DNA of 17,000 bases from an uncultured Anaerolineaceae bacterium. GTDB taxonomy: Bacteria; Chloroflexota; Anaerolineae; Promineifilales; Promineifilaceae. The stretch's first letter is position 1, and every line of letters begins with the position of its first letter. Where the stretch lies: contig CALBTC010000120.1 in assembly GCA_937967805.1 (NCBI GenBank), positions 1-17,000 of the forward strand. The letters run 5' to 3'. The notes below the pieces were generated by a model, which was not told the DNA's origin, made no database searches, and was given only the letters and a program-made list of their open reading frames with translations. A program made the translations under genes and the position numbers. Shown here piece after piece: positions 5,672 through 13,546 of the stretch.

Positions 5672-5755
5672 AATCACGAATAAGACAAATGAACGAATTT
5701 TACGAATTTGCCGGCATAAATTCGTCTCATTCGTTAATTCGTGCCATTCGTGATT
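5672..5755. repeat. 84-bp hairpin with four ACGAAT words inverted as four ATTCGT words
   Basis: The left arm carries ACGAAT-type words at 5676, 5685 (ACAAAT), 5693 and 5702 (steps 9, 8, 9). The right arm carries ATTCGT at 5720, 5729, 5737 and 5746 (steps 9, 8, 9). The ends AATCACGAAT / ATTCGTGATT are exact complements and the centre is TGCCGGCA. It begins 9 nt after the DUF1501 stop codon. Confidence 0.9.
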
Positions 5756-5764
5756 AAAAACGAC

Positions 5765-7072
5765 TCAGCGAGGCACGGCCAGGCCCAATGGGTTAACAGT
5801 GTAGCCGGGGAAGATTTGCGGCAGCAGCGGGTTGTTGAGCCGCTTTTGGATGAGTTCGCCTAACACGTCGCGGTAATCTGTCGTGACCGCCAGGTCGCCG
5901 GGTCCCACCAACTGCTCGTCGTGCAGGCCGGGCCAGTTGGCAAAGACGCGCCCGCCGTTGATGCCGCCGCCCAGCACCATCATCATGTTGCCGTGGCCGT
6001 GGTCGGTGCCCAGGCCGCCATTTTCTTGCAGCCGCCGGCCAAACTCAGACATCACCACGACGGTAACATTGCCCATCTGCGTTTGTAAATCTTCGTAAAA
6101 GGCGGCCAGGCCGTCTGCCAGTTCCGTTAGCAGACCGGCCATCGTACCCACGGTGCCGCCCTGGGCCACATGCGTATCCCAACCGCCCAGATCGATACAG
6201 GCCACTTCTACACCCACCTCTGCTTTGATGAGCTGGGCCACCAGGCGCATCGCCTGGCCAAATTCGTTTTCCTGGTAGCGACGGCCGTTCGCCACATACC
6301 CTTCTGTATCAATCCGGCTCAACACCTCAATCGAGGCAAACGTTTGCCGGGCAACGGCCGTTAGCATATCCTGGTTTTGCTCGTAAAGCGTTTGCAGCAG
6401 GCCGGTCATCTGCCCCACCCGCTCCGGACGGCCGTCCAGATGGTACTCCGCAATGGATTGCAGTGCCGTAGACGAAACCGCTCCGGTGAGCGAGGCGGGC
6501 AGCATGTCGCCAATGCCCACGGCGCGAAGCGAGGAACGGTTGCCGCTGTCCAGCGTGGCCAGATGGCGCGCCAGCCAGCCGGTGTAGTCGCCGTTTTCTG
6601 TCGCGCCGCGCTCCATCAAATCCATCGCCTCAAAGTGAGAGCGGGATTCATCAGGCGAGCCGGTGGCGTGAATGAAGGCCATGTCGCCCGCAGCGTAAAG
6701 TTGGTGCAGCGCGGCCAGCGCCGGGTGCAGGCCAAAAAAGCCGTCGAGGTTTACGGTACGGCCGTCAGCCGCGCGATTGTCATCCGGCCGGGGAATACCG
6801 ATGAGGGGGCGATGGGCATAATATTCATCGTCGCCGTGGGGTACCACCATGTTCAGGCCGTCTGCACCGCCGCGTAGAAAAATGCAAACGAGGGTGTCTC
6901 CAGCCGGCCCCACGTGCGGGTCGGCCAGGCTGATGCGCGGCATCCAGGTGGGCAGCGCCACCAGCTTGTTGCCCAACATCAGCGCCGCCGCCGACTGCGC
7001 GCCCCGGCCCAAAAAGGTACGGCGGTTGATGGTTTCATACTCCTGGCAGTGGGTTATCGGTTGGGTGCTCAT
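5765..7072 (-). CDS. DUF1501 family protein, Tat-exported
   Basis: Exported protein of 435 residues in the DUF1501 family, whose fold is related to alkaline phosphatase/sulfatase enzymes but whose activity is not established. A twin-arginine signal is seen at Arg17-Arg18 (NRRTFLGRGAQ) followed by a hydrophobic Ala-rich stretch. Family features follow: LVCIFLRGGADGLNMVVPHGDDEYY, HPALAALHQLYAAGDMAFIHATG, GGWDTHVAQGG, VVVMSEFGRRLQENGGLGTDHGHGN and MMVLGGGINGGRVFANWPGL. The start at 7072 (MSTQP) has AGGAG 7 nt upstream; the frame extends to 7096 without an RBS. DUF1501 genes commonly pair with DUF1800 genes; here one lies upstream on the same strand with a membrane protein gene in between. The family assignment is firm, the function unknown. 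Confidence 0.92.
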   Translation of the reverse strand: MSTQPITHCQEYETINRRTFLGRGAQSAAALMLGNKLVALPTWMPRISLADPHVGPAGDTLVCIFLRGGADGLNMVVPHGDDEYYAHRPLIGIPRPDDNRAADGRTVNLDGFFGLHPALAALHQLYAAGDMAFIHATGSPDESRSHFEAMDLMERGATENGDYTGWLARHLATLDSGNRSSLRAVGIGDMLPASLTGAVSSTALQSIAEYHLDGRPERVGQMTGLLQTLYEQNQDMLTAVARQTFASIEVLSRIDTEGYVANGRRYQENEFGQAMRLVAQLIKAEVGVEVACIDLGGWDTHVAQGGTVGTMAGLLTELADGLAAFYEDLQTQMGNVTVVVMSEFGRRLQENGGLGTDHGHGNMMMVLGGGINGGRVFANWPGLHDEQLVGPGDLAVTTDYRDVLGELIQKRLNNPLLPQIFPGYTVNPLGLAVPR

Positions 7073-7139
7073 TTTTATCTCCTTTGCAGTTGGCAAGTTT
7101 TTTCACATTAAGAAAATTGTCGGGTAACCCTTGTAGAAC

Positions 7140-7173
7140 GATTTTCCAAATCGTTCAGGCGATTTGGAAAATC
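7140..7173. repeat. Perfect 14-bp-stem hairpin, REP-like
   Basis: GATTTTCCAAATCG (7140-7153), a 6-nt loop and CGATTTGGAAAATC (7160-7173) form a perfect inverted repeat. It lies between the end of the GT-C gene (7182) and the DUF1501 start. No T-tract follows on either strand, so it is not a typical terminator; it could protect mRNA ends or be a dispersed palindrome. Confidence 0.85.
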
Positions 7174-7181
7174 ACCCAACA

Positions 7182-9479
7182 TTAGTTTTCTGAGCAGGAC
7201 GGTTGAATTTCTACAGCGTTGTTAGGCAAAGGTTGACCGGTCTCATCGCTGACGGGCAGCCGTTCATTGGTGGCAGGATTGTAAAAGCCAAGCAGCAGCC
7301 TGTATTGGCTCAATGCGTCGCAGCCGATTGCGCCGGCCAGCAGGTGAGTGTCGGGGATGTGGCTGCCGGCGGTCCACCATTGGGTGGGGAAGTTGCCGCG
7401 GCGCGGCACGCTGTCTCCCTGGGCAATCAGCTCTCCATTTTCACCAATCAAATGCACAAAAACGGTCCAACCGACGGCCGGCTGGGTCAGGGCTTGCCAA
7501 TATAAAGTCAGCTCTACGCCAGTCTCGGCGGGGTGAATCTCGTAACCATTGAGCTGGATTTGCTGGCCAAAGGTGTAATTGGTGCGCGTGGCCGGGGTGG
7601 AAACGGCCGTCTCACCCAAAAATATCGGTTCTGGCCCTATCCGAAAGAAGTTTTCAGCCAGCGGCTCGCCCTGCCACATAACCGGCAGCGGCGCCTGCGT
7701 CGTCTCGTCAAACAAAATTAGATCTAACCAGTACAGCGAAGGCGCGGGCGTATCCTCGGCCAGCGTCAGGCTGTGCCGCTGCACAATGATCTCGTTCGCC
7801 TGCCAAAACGGAGCTGGATAGCGCGGCGTGCCTAGCAGTTCAGAAACGGCCGTCACCCGCGCCTCCGGATTCAGCGGTGCCACCTGCACCACGGCCTCTA
7901 TTAAACCGGGAACGGCAGCAGGTTGGGCCAACTGCCAGAAAAGAGTCAGCGTTAACTCACTGCCGGCCTCAAGCGTTTCTGGCTCAATGATGTACCCGTG
8001 CAGATCAACCCGTCCGCCAAAGGTAACGTCGAGCGGCTGATAAGCGGCCACGCTGTCAGGGGGTACAGCTACCGGAGCAAAGGCAGGCTGCAAATAACCA
8101 AACGGAGCAAACAGAGCCAGCACCGCCAGCGGAATGATGATGGCCGATTGTCCCACCACGTTAGGCCAGCGCAGACGAGCCAGCCAACGCTGCCAGCCCA
8201 GCGCCAGCAGGCAGCTCAACGGCGCAATGACAGGGAAGAGAAGACGGCCGTACGGCGCCGCCGTGCGCCACAGCCAGACCAGCAACAAGCCGCTGTTGAG
8301 CAGTACGGCCAGCCATAAAATCTGAGTAAGTTTGGTTAAGGAGATTCTGGCGTGTTGCGGCCGTTTCCCCCACAACCAGCCTGTCAACCCCAAAACTGCC
8401 AGCGCAACAAACCAGGCATACCAGAATGGCTGCACAAAAATGGTGGCCCAGCCAAAAGCTGCCCAATAACTTTTGAATGCCCCCCAGCTTTGCCCCAGGG
8501 AAAAGAGGAGTCGCTCGAAGATGCTTTTTATCGGTGGCAGTGCTCTGTGGCTTTCCAACGCCAGCGGATCGCCGTAGACGATGCCGTTGAACAGATACCA
8601 CCAGCCGCCAACGGCCGTCATCACCACCAGTCCACCCACCAAAACCAGCCAAAATCGCCGGCGCGACCATGCCATTTGCCGGGCACGAACGAGGAGTACC
8701 AGCAGGGCCGGCGGCAGCAAAATGAAACCCGTCTGCTTGGTGAGAATGGCAGCTCCCAACAGCAGCGCCAATGCCCATTCGCGCCAGCCGATTCGGGGAT
8801 CATCGCTTTGCAGCAGGCTGGCCATCAGCACAAAGCTCCAGGTGCAAAGCGCAATGAGCAAACTGTCGTTGGTGACGCCATTGCTGATGTACAGAAAGGT
8901 AGGATTGAAAACGGCGAGAGCAATAGCCGTCATCTGCCAGCGCCAATTTTCCGGCCAGAGCTGCCGCGTCAGTGCCCAGCAGCCCAACACCGTTGCCAGC
9001 CCAAAGGCCAGGGAGAGCAGCCGCACGCGCTGCATGGCGCTGGCCCACGGTGCCAGATCAGGTGGCGTTTGTGCGGCCGTATGCACATACATATTTTTGT
9101 TGTTGGGGCCATCGGCCAGATTCAGGCCAATGTCTCGCTCAAAATTGGGATTAGGGATCACCGCCTGGCCAAATTGGCTGTCTGCCTGGCCCACCAGGCT
9201 TGAGGCAAGCAGGTAATAAAGCGGCGGTGCGTAGTAAAAAGGAATATCCTCAGAAACAGTAGGGGCTGGCCCGGTGCGCGTCTCTGTAGAGCGCGGCGGC
9301 AGCGTGCCATTTAGGGCAATGTAGTTAACGACCTCAAAATGGGAGGGCTCATCGGGCGTTTCCAGGAGGGGCGTTTGCTGCCGGTAGACCCAACCGAGAC
9401 AGGCAAAAACGAGCAAGCCGGCGGCCGGCAGAAAAAATCTGAATTGGCTTTGCAGCGCACGCAGCAAACGCTTAACCAT
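7182..9479 (-). CDS. GT-C type polytopic membrane protein (glycosyltransferase 39 / DUF2142-like) with two C-terminal beta domains
   Basis: Large integral membrane protein of 765 residues. A first membrane segment at about 13-32 leads to TPDEPSHFEVVNYIALNG, the acidic DE motif in the first outer loop typical of polyprenyl-phosphate-sugar-using GT-C enzymes. About ten more hydrophobic segments follow up to about residue 450. The rest is extracellular with two similar beta-sandwich-like units: one starts FGGRVDLHGYIIEPETLEAGSELTLTLFWQ, the second FGQQIQLNGYEIHPAETGVELTLYWQ and includes WTVFVHLIGENGE. A transfer of sugar to a wall polymer or protein is likely, but donor and acceptor are unknown. 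The start at 9479 (MVKRLL) is chosen from the positive N-terminus before the first helix; its RBS (GAGG, 3 nt away) is poor. An in-frame extension to 9686 looks non-coding. Confidence 0.82.
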   Translation of the reverse strand: MVKRLLRALQSQFRFFLPAAGLLVFACLGWVYRQQTPLLETPDEPSHFEVVNYIALNGTLPPRSTETRTGPAPTVSEDIPFYYAPPLYYLLASSLVGQADSQFGQAVIPNPNFERDIGLNLADGPNNKNMYVHTAAQTPPDLAPWASAMQRVRLLSLAFGLATVLGCWALTRQLWPENWRWQMTAIALAVFNPTFLYISNGVTNDSLLIALCTWSFVLMASLLQSDDPRIGWREWALALLLGAAILTKQTGFILLPPALLVLLVRARQMAWSRRRFWLVLVGGLVVMTAVGGWWYLFNGIVYGDPLALESHRALPPIKSIFERLLFSLGQSWGAFKSYWAAFGWATIFVQPFWYAWFVALAVLGLTGWLWGKRPQHARISLTKLTQILWLAVLLNSGLLLVWLWRTAAPYGRLLFPVIAPLSCLLALGWQRWLARLRWPNVVGQSAIIIPLAVLALFAPFGYLQPAFAPVAVPPDSVAAYQPLDVTFGGRVDLHGYIIEPETLEAGSELTLTLFWQLAQPAAVPGLIEAVVQVAPLNPEARVTAVSELLGTPRYPAPFWQANEIIVQRHSLTLAEDTPAPSLYWLDLILFDETTQAPLPVMWQGEPLAENFFRIGPEPIFLGETAVSTPATRTNYTFGQQIQLNGYEIHPAETGVELTLYWQALTQPAVGWTVFVHLIGENGELIAQGDSVPRRGNFPTQWWTAGSHIPDTHLLAGAIGCDALSQYRLLLGFYNPATNERLPVSDETGQPLPNNAVEIQPSCSEN

Positions 9480-9693
9480 AAACCTCGTTTCAAGTGAAAA
9501 CGGCCGATTAAGGGTATTGGACGGCTGGATGAGATCGACGCAAATTGGGTAAGAAATGCAAAAATTGTCTGCGATGAGACCCAATTTATTAGACGCACTG
9601 GGGTTTTGTTTTTTAGTATAGATGTTGTTGGGCGGCTGCCGAACGGCCGTTTGCCCAATCAAGGGAGTGCAAATCACATTTCTCATCTGAAGC
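9480..9693. other. Leader of the GT-C gene with a dyad
   Basis: This 214-nt gap follows the DUF1800 gene. It contains AAATTGGGT (9542-9550) and its complement ACCCAATTT (9579-9587) around a 28-nt loop, and a GC-rich dyad around 9631-9656 that includes ACGGCCGT. Neither has a T-tract, so a terminator is not supported. Confidence 0.4.
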
Positions 9694-11235
9694 TCACGTC
9701 CACTGGAATTCTGGGCTGGCCAGCATCAGGGCAATGCAGTCGCGCAGCCGGGAATGGGCTTCGCTGCCTTGCAGGGTGCGGCTGCCGATGTAGTCGGTGA
9801 ACAAAGTGCGTTCCTCTTCTGGCAGGGAACGGCCGTAAATCAACCCGGCAAATAGCTGAATGGCGGTGGCGACTGTCTCCGCTCCGCCTGCCGCCAACAG
9901 ATCCTCCAGCGGTACGGTGGCTCCGGGAATCTGATTGTGCAGCAGCGCCAGGGCAAAGTTCCAGCGCGGCAGTAGGTTGGCCGCCCACGCTTGCGACACG
10001 TCCGGGTAACCATCGGGCGGCGGCCATTGGAACAATGGCTGCCCCATCGCCTGCATCCAGTCCCCGATGTCCCGGCCACGCCCCAGCCGGAAGCCCACAT
10101 GCAGTGCACGCAAAACGGAGACGATGTAGGTGTGCGGCCGTTTCAGCTTAGGTGGCGCGGTGGCAAATACCTCACTCAGGAAAATCACGCGCAGCATCTC
10201 TTTGATTTCGCCGCCGCTTTGCCGGTAGGCATCGGCCACCTGGGCCACCAGGTCGGCCGGCGGCTCATCGGCCACAAAGCGGCGCACCAGCTTGGAGGCC
10301 AAAAAGTTAGCCGTGGCCGGATGGCCGGCCAGCAAGTCGAGCAGTTCGGCCATCTCTGCTTCGCCGCGGCCGGCCGGAAATGTTTGGCCCAGCACCTGCT
10401 TCTGGCCAAAGTCGTGCTTCGCTTCATCAAAAATGAACTGCCCGCGCAAACGACCGCGCCGGGCCACGGTCCAGCCGGTGAGAATGCGGGCCACCTCCTG
10501 CACGTCTTGCTGGCCATAGCCGCCATCGACCCCCAGCGTGTGCAGCTCCAGCAGCTCGCGGGCATAATTTTCGTTGGGATGGCTTTTTTCGTTGCTGATG
10601 TTGTCCAGGTAGAGCAGCATCGCCGGGCTTTGCGCCGATGCGCCGAGTAAATCGCGGAAGTTACCCAGGGCATACGGCCGTATCACCTCCCGATCATCCA
10701 CAATTTTAGCAAGAGGCATCACCGGCTCCTTGCGCAAATAAATGTTGAAGTGATCGGACCAGAACTCAACGATTGCTTCATACAACTGCCGCTTGGAGTA
10801 AATGGCCCGCATAAAGGTGGAGCCAATCAGCTCGACAGCGCCATCTTTTGGTTCCTGCTCCAGCAGCAGGCTGGCATCCATCTGGTAAAGATGCTGGTGG
10901 CGGATGATCAGCTCATTGGCAGTGTCATTGATGGTTTCGGGTTTGAGCTGTTCTTCTAGATAAGCCGCCAATCCCAGCCGAGTTACGCGCTCAATTTCGC
11001 CGGGAGCTGGGCCATAGCCCGCCCGATTGAGCAAGCGGCGTATCGGATTCACGGTCTGGCTGGGCAGATCAGGAACGGCCTGCGCTGAGTTTATCGAAGG
11101 GACCGTTGGCACCGTCAGCACCTCTGGCAGTTCACGCTGGTTTAGCTCGCGCCCGATCACGCTGCAACCGGCAGTTCCGGCAGCAACGGCCGTCAGTCCG
11201 CCCAGGCGGAGGAAGTCGCGTCGGGTTACTTTCAT
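9694..11235 (-). CDS. DUF1800 family protein, Tat-exported probable lipoprotein
   Basis: Exported protein of 513 residues, DUF1800 family (function unknown). The N-terminus has a twin-arginine motif (TRRDFLRLGG, Arg5-Arg6), a hydrophobic stretch, and Cys24 in a TAGC lipobox-like site, so a Tat lipoprotein is plausible. Family features: NPIRRLLNRAGYGPAPGEIERV; ILFWSDHF-like block seen as VEFWSDHFNIYLRKEP; NENYARELLELHTLGVDGGYGQQDVQEVARILTGWT; and the end LRDCIALMLASPEFQ. The start at 11235 has GGAG 6 nt upstream; the frame reaches 11310 only by running through an intergenic repeat. DUF1800 and DUF1501 proteins usually occur as neighbours and both use Tat here, which suggests a joint role outside the membrane. 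Confidence 0.92.
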   Translation of the reverse strand: MKVTRRDFLRLGGLTAVAAGTAGCSVIGRELNQRELPEVLTVPTVPSINSAQAVPDLPSQTVNPIRRLLNRAGYGPAPGEIERVTRLGLAAYLEEQLKPETINDTANELIIRHQHLYQMDASLLLEQEPKDGAVELIGSTFMRAIYSKRQLYEAIVEFWSDHFNIYLRKEPVMPLAKIVDDREVIRPYALGNFRDLLGASAQSPAMLLYLDNISNEKSHPNENYARELLELHTLGVDGGYGQQDVQEVARILTGWTVARRGRLRGQFIFDEAKHDFGQKQVLGQTFPAGRGEAEMAELLDLLAGHPATANFLASKLVRRFVADEPPADLVAQVADAYRQSGGEIKEMLRVIFLSEVFATAPPKLKRPHTYIVSVLRALHVGFRLGRGRDIGDWMQAMGQPLFQWPPPDGYPDVSQAWAANLLPRWNFALALLHNQIPGATVPLEDLLAAGGAETVATAIQLFAGLIYGRSLPEEERTLFTDYIGSRTLQGSEAHSRLRDCIALMLASPEFQWT

Positions 11236-11253
11236 GTTCAGGCTCCTTCGGAA

Positions 11254-11327
11254 CGGTAATCGGTAATCGGTTATCAGTAAGCGGTTTACCGATAACCGAT
11301 TATCGTTCACCGCTTACTGATTACTGG
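11254..11327. repeat. Hairpin built of a reiterated GGTAATC / GGTTATC word
   Basis: The left arm repeats GGTAATC, GGTAATC, GGTTATC, AGTAAGC at a 7-bp period. The right arm carries complements (GATAACCGATT at 11291-11301, CCGCTTACTGATTACTGG after it). AATCGGTTATC at 11265-11275 pairs with 11291-11301. The repeat runs through the stop codon of the membrane-protein gene (11316-11314) and stops before the DUF1800 RBS. Confidence 0.85.
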
Positions 11328-11832
11328 CGACCACAATCTGCTCACTCACCGTCGGGCGGGGCAGCCAGCCGAGCAGGGCAAATACGGCCGCGCCCAGCAC
11401 GGTGATACCTACTATGGGGGCAAACAAAAACCAGCCAACGATGGGGAAGAGACAGGCCAATTCATACATTACCGCGCCGCGCAGCCAGTTCATCGCTTGT
11501 GAGCTGGGGTTGGCCAGGACGGTAATTCGTTTGGCCAGCAGGCGGCTCATGCCGGCCGCCCCCAGCGTGCCCAGCCCCATACCCACAAAGGTGGCCACAA
11601 ACGCCGTGCCGCGCACCACGCCAATGGGCACGTTGGCGGTGATAGCGATCCAGAGGAGGAAAGCGGCCGTTACCGGCACGCCTAAAAAGAAACTTTTACC
11701 GGGGGTTCGCTCCAGGCGGGTTTCGATGCGGCCAGTGATTTGGGGCATGAGCAAATTAAGGGCTAAAAGCAGGGCGGGCAGGCAAATTAAAATGCCTAAT
11801 AGAGAGTAAACAACAATATAAACATCAACCAT
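11314..11832 (-). CDS. Small integral membrane protein, four predicted helices, unknown family
   Basis: Protein of 172 residues with hydrophobic segments at about 4-30 (VYSLLGILICLPALLLALNL), 50-70 (FFLGVPVTAAFLLWIAITA), 75-98 (GTAFVATFVGMGLGTLGAAG) and 125-155 (CLFPIVGWFLFAPIVGITVL). It has short polar loops with positively charged residues (RIETRLERTPGK, SRLLAKR). No catalytic motif is recognised. The start is well supported: AGGAGG lies 8 nt upstream of ATG at 11832. The last codons and stop fall in the reiterated-word repeat. Upstream, between this gene and the BTAD regulator, lies a direct repeat with an 11-bp period, so this gene may be a target of that regulator. It may be cotranscribed with DUF1800 downstream (gap 78 nt). 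Confidence 0.8.
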   Translation of the reverse strand: MVDVYIVVYSLLGILICLPALLLALNLLMPQITGRIETRLERTPGKSFFLGVPVTAAFLLWIAITANVPIGVVRGTAFVATFVGMGLGTLGAAGMSRLLAKRITVLANPSSQAMNWLRGAVMYELACLFPIVGWFLFAPIVGITVLGAAVFALLGWLPRPTVSEQIVVASNQ

Positions 11833-11922
11833 GAGAATGCCTCCTTACAACACAGTCGCGGCGGGTTGCCGCTGTCCGTTACTGTTTATAGATACCGGAA
11901 GCAATCACAAAAGTTGCAATCA

Positions 11923-11942
11923 GTTTGTAAATTGTTTGTAAA
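11923..11942 (-). promoter_or_regulatory. Direct repeat GTTTGTAAA x2, 11-bp period, candidate BTAD/SARP operator
   Basis: GTTTGTAAA occurs at 11923-11931 and 11934-11942; read on the minus strand it is TTTACAAAC twice, with a weaker third unit after a further 11 bp (ATTGCAACT). SARP-type regulators are known to bind short direct repeats with 11-bp spacing. The site lies just past the BTAD gene and about 90 nt upstream of the membrane-protein start. Confidence 0.45.
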
Positions 11943-11959
11943 ACGGGGCAGCAGGTGTT

Positions 11960-12709
11960 TCACATGCTGAGGAGGGCTTGCGTGGCGGCAGATACGTCTT
12001 GGTGGAACATTTCTTGCATGATTTGGCGACAAGCTTCAAACTGGGCTTGGGCCTGCTGGCGCTGGCCTGTTTGCAGGAACAGATTGATAAGCCGGCGATG
12101 CCAGCCTTCGTGATGGGGTTCTATGGTCACAAGCTGCTGGGCCAGGGGAATCGCTTTTTCGATCTGCCCATTGGTTTCATGGTTGTGGATAAGCTGCAAA
12201 AGCGTTTCCAGGGCAAGTAGGCGATGCTGCTCGCGTTCCAGCGCGGCCCATTCGATAAACGCTTTTGCGTCCTGCACCTGAATGCCTTCTAAAAAATCAC
12301 CGCGATACAGCTTAAGCGCCTGTTCTGGCTGCTTGGGGATTGTTTGTTGGAAAACGGCCGTGTCCAACCACACGTCATAAGCCGGATTCAGCCGCACCGT
12401 TTGCCGGTTGATGAGAATGGTGTCTTCACAAACGCGGCGCAGCCGGGATAGCAGCACGCGCAAATTGTTGTTGGCATGGTTACGGGATTGGGCGTTAAAC
12501 AACAGCGAGGCCAATGCTTCACGTAAATGGGGAAACGGATGGCAAACCAGATAGGCAAATAACGCATCTACTTTGTGCGAGGTGGATTCGGCCAGAGGTT
12601 GCCCATTAATAAAGAAGGATGGTGTACCAAAAAGACGTATCTCTAGACTGGCTGTTGTCTCCACTATCTCATTCCGCTTGATTAACTGTTCTTGTTCTAA
12701 TGAGTGCAT
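11960..12709 (-). CDS. BTAD-domain transcriptional regulator (SARP-like, without ATPase domain)
   Basis: Predicted DNA-binding activator of 249 residues. Residues about 22-105 form an OmpR-type winged helix (LEIRLFGTPSFFINGQPL, KVDALFAYLVCHP, NNLRVLLSRLRRV, DTILINRQTVRLNP). Residues about 112-249 are a bacterial transcriptional activation domain of TPR-like helices (ALKLYRGDFLEGIQV, FIEWAALEREQHRLLALETLL, AIPLAQQLVTIEPHHEGWHRRLINLFLQTGQRQQAQAQFEACR). It is short for this group: no AAA/NTPase or long TPR region follows. It resembles small SARPs or the N-terminal part of LAL-type regulators. The start is the only well-placed ATG; no strong RBS is visible. It is divergent from the lipoprotein gene at 12949. 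The signal and regulon are unknown. Confidence 0.88.
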   Translation of the reverse strand: MHSLEQEQLIKRNEIVETTASLEIRLFGTPSFFINGQPLAESTSHKVDALFAYLVCHPFPHLREALASLLFNAQSRNHANNNLRVLLSRLRRVCEDTILINRQTVRLNPAYDVWLDTAVFQQTIPKQPEQALKLYRGDFLEGIQVQDAKAFIEWAALEREQHRLLALETLLQLIHNHETNGQIEKAIPLAQQLVTIEPHHEGWHRRLINLFLQTGQRQQAQAQFEACRQIMQEMFHQDVSAATQALLSM

Positions 12710-12948
12710 GGTTTCTTTAATGTTAGAACATCTGCTGCAAATGCGTCCCCTTGCCTGACAATCTTAAATTTCTCTGTTACTGCGTCTAATGTTTAGCAGT
12801 GGCCTGGACAATGCTCCCTTGCAGCAGGCATTATTTCAGTTGCAGGTTCATCGTAATGGGGCAAGGTTAACATTAGACTTACGTCTTATTGCGGCGGCAG
12901 CAGGCCAACAATTTGGTCGGAAATGGATGTCAGAAAAGAGAGGTGAAG
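12710..12948. other. Divergent intergenic region between BTAD regulator and lipoprotein genes
   Basis: No confident -35/-10 pair or operator could be assigned. A frame opening at 12789 on + covers part of it but shares its later part with the lipoprotein gene in another frame and has no RBS. Confidence 0.4.
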
Positions 12949-13527
12949 ATGAACGGCCGTTTCCTGAAGCAATTATTTCTTTTGATCGTCCTTATTGTGG
13001 GCAGCATTGGTTGTGGCGGCGGGGCAAGCAATCCTGGCCCCACGCCCACCGCTGATCCGGCACAGGCGATGCAGGCGGCAATTCAAGCGACCATGGCTGC
13101 TGAGTCAGGCAACCGGGGTGAACAAATTGCCGCCTGGCTGGCCGAACTGGATGAGGCCGAAGCGCGCTGGGCGGCTAATCCCGTAGAAAACTATGAAATT
13201 GAAGTGCTGTATGTGGAAAGTTCACGGCAAGTGATTCAAGTGCATACCGTTACCGTGGAAGATGGCGCTGTGGCAGCCGAAGAGACGCGCTGCAGCGACC
13301 AGGCCACCGGCTGTGTAATTAGCAAGATTCCCGCCGACCGCCTGACAATTCCTGGCCTGTTTCAAACCGCTAGAAACGCGCTGGAAAATGACGAAATTAA
13401 CGAGTTTGGCGGCGGCTTTAAGTTTCACGAGACGTACGGCTTTCCCCAAAATATCAGCCTGCGCACGACTGGGGCCAATCAACTGCCCTGGTATTGGCAG
13501 GTGAAATCTTTCATCGTTAACGAATAG
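12949..13527 (+). CDS. Lipoprotein, DUF6174-like
   Basis: Exported lipoprotein of 192 residues. MNGRFLKQ is followed by a hydrophobic stretch (LFLLIVLIVGSIGC) with lipobox SIGC and then a Gly/Pro/Thr-rich spacer. The rest resembles DUF6174: an N-terminal helix (ELDEAEARWAANPVENYEIEVLY), a beta strand pair (VIQVHTVTVEDGAV), a two-Cys loop (TRCSDQATGC), a helix IPGLFQTARNAL and the segment FKFHETYGFPQNISL. DUF6174 proteins are small envelope proteins of unknown function. The start at 12949 is chosen because it gives a clean lipoprotein signal and is preceded by GAGAGGTG; an in-frame ATG at 12889 would add a non-signal extension. The octamer ACGGCCGT lies directly after the start codon. A terminator follows. 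Confidence 0.82.
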   Translation: MNGRFLKQLFLLIVLIVGSIGCGGGASNPGPTPTADPAQAMQAAIQATMAAESGNRGEQIAAWLAELDEAEARWAANPVENYEIEVLYVESSRQVIQVHTVTVEDGAVAAEETRCSDQATGCVISKIPADRLTIPGLFQTARNALENDEINEFGGGFKFHETYGFPQNISLRTTGANQLPWYWQVKSFIVNE

Positions 13528-13546
13528 TTCGACCGCGTTTTTGCTG

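Noticed and set aside
8352..9216. Long plus-strand frames (up to 283 codons) opposite the GT-C gene
   Set aside because: Their composition (Gln/Arg/His-rich, no domain pattern) is that of an antisense shadow, while the opposite strand codes a coherent membrane protein.
9631..9656. GC-rich dyad as terminator of the DUF1800 gene
   Set aside because: The stem is short and interrupted, and no T-tract follows on the minus strand.
9480..9686. N-terminal extension of the GT-C frame by 69 residues
   Set aside because: The residues are not signal-like or conserved in appearance, and the stretch contains intergenic dyads; the positive N-terminus before the first helix begins at 9479.
9991..10673. Frames of 219 and 162 codons opposite and alongside the DUF1800 gene
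   Set aside because: They overlap completely with a well-recognised DUF1800 frame and show no family features or RBS.
12789..13055. 88-codon plus-strand frame overlapping the DUF6174-like lipoprotein
   Set aside because: No RBS, no recognisable features, and its second half is out of frame with the clear lipoprotein gene.
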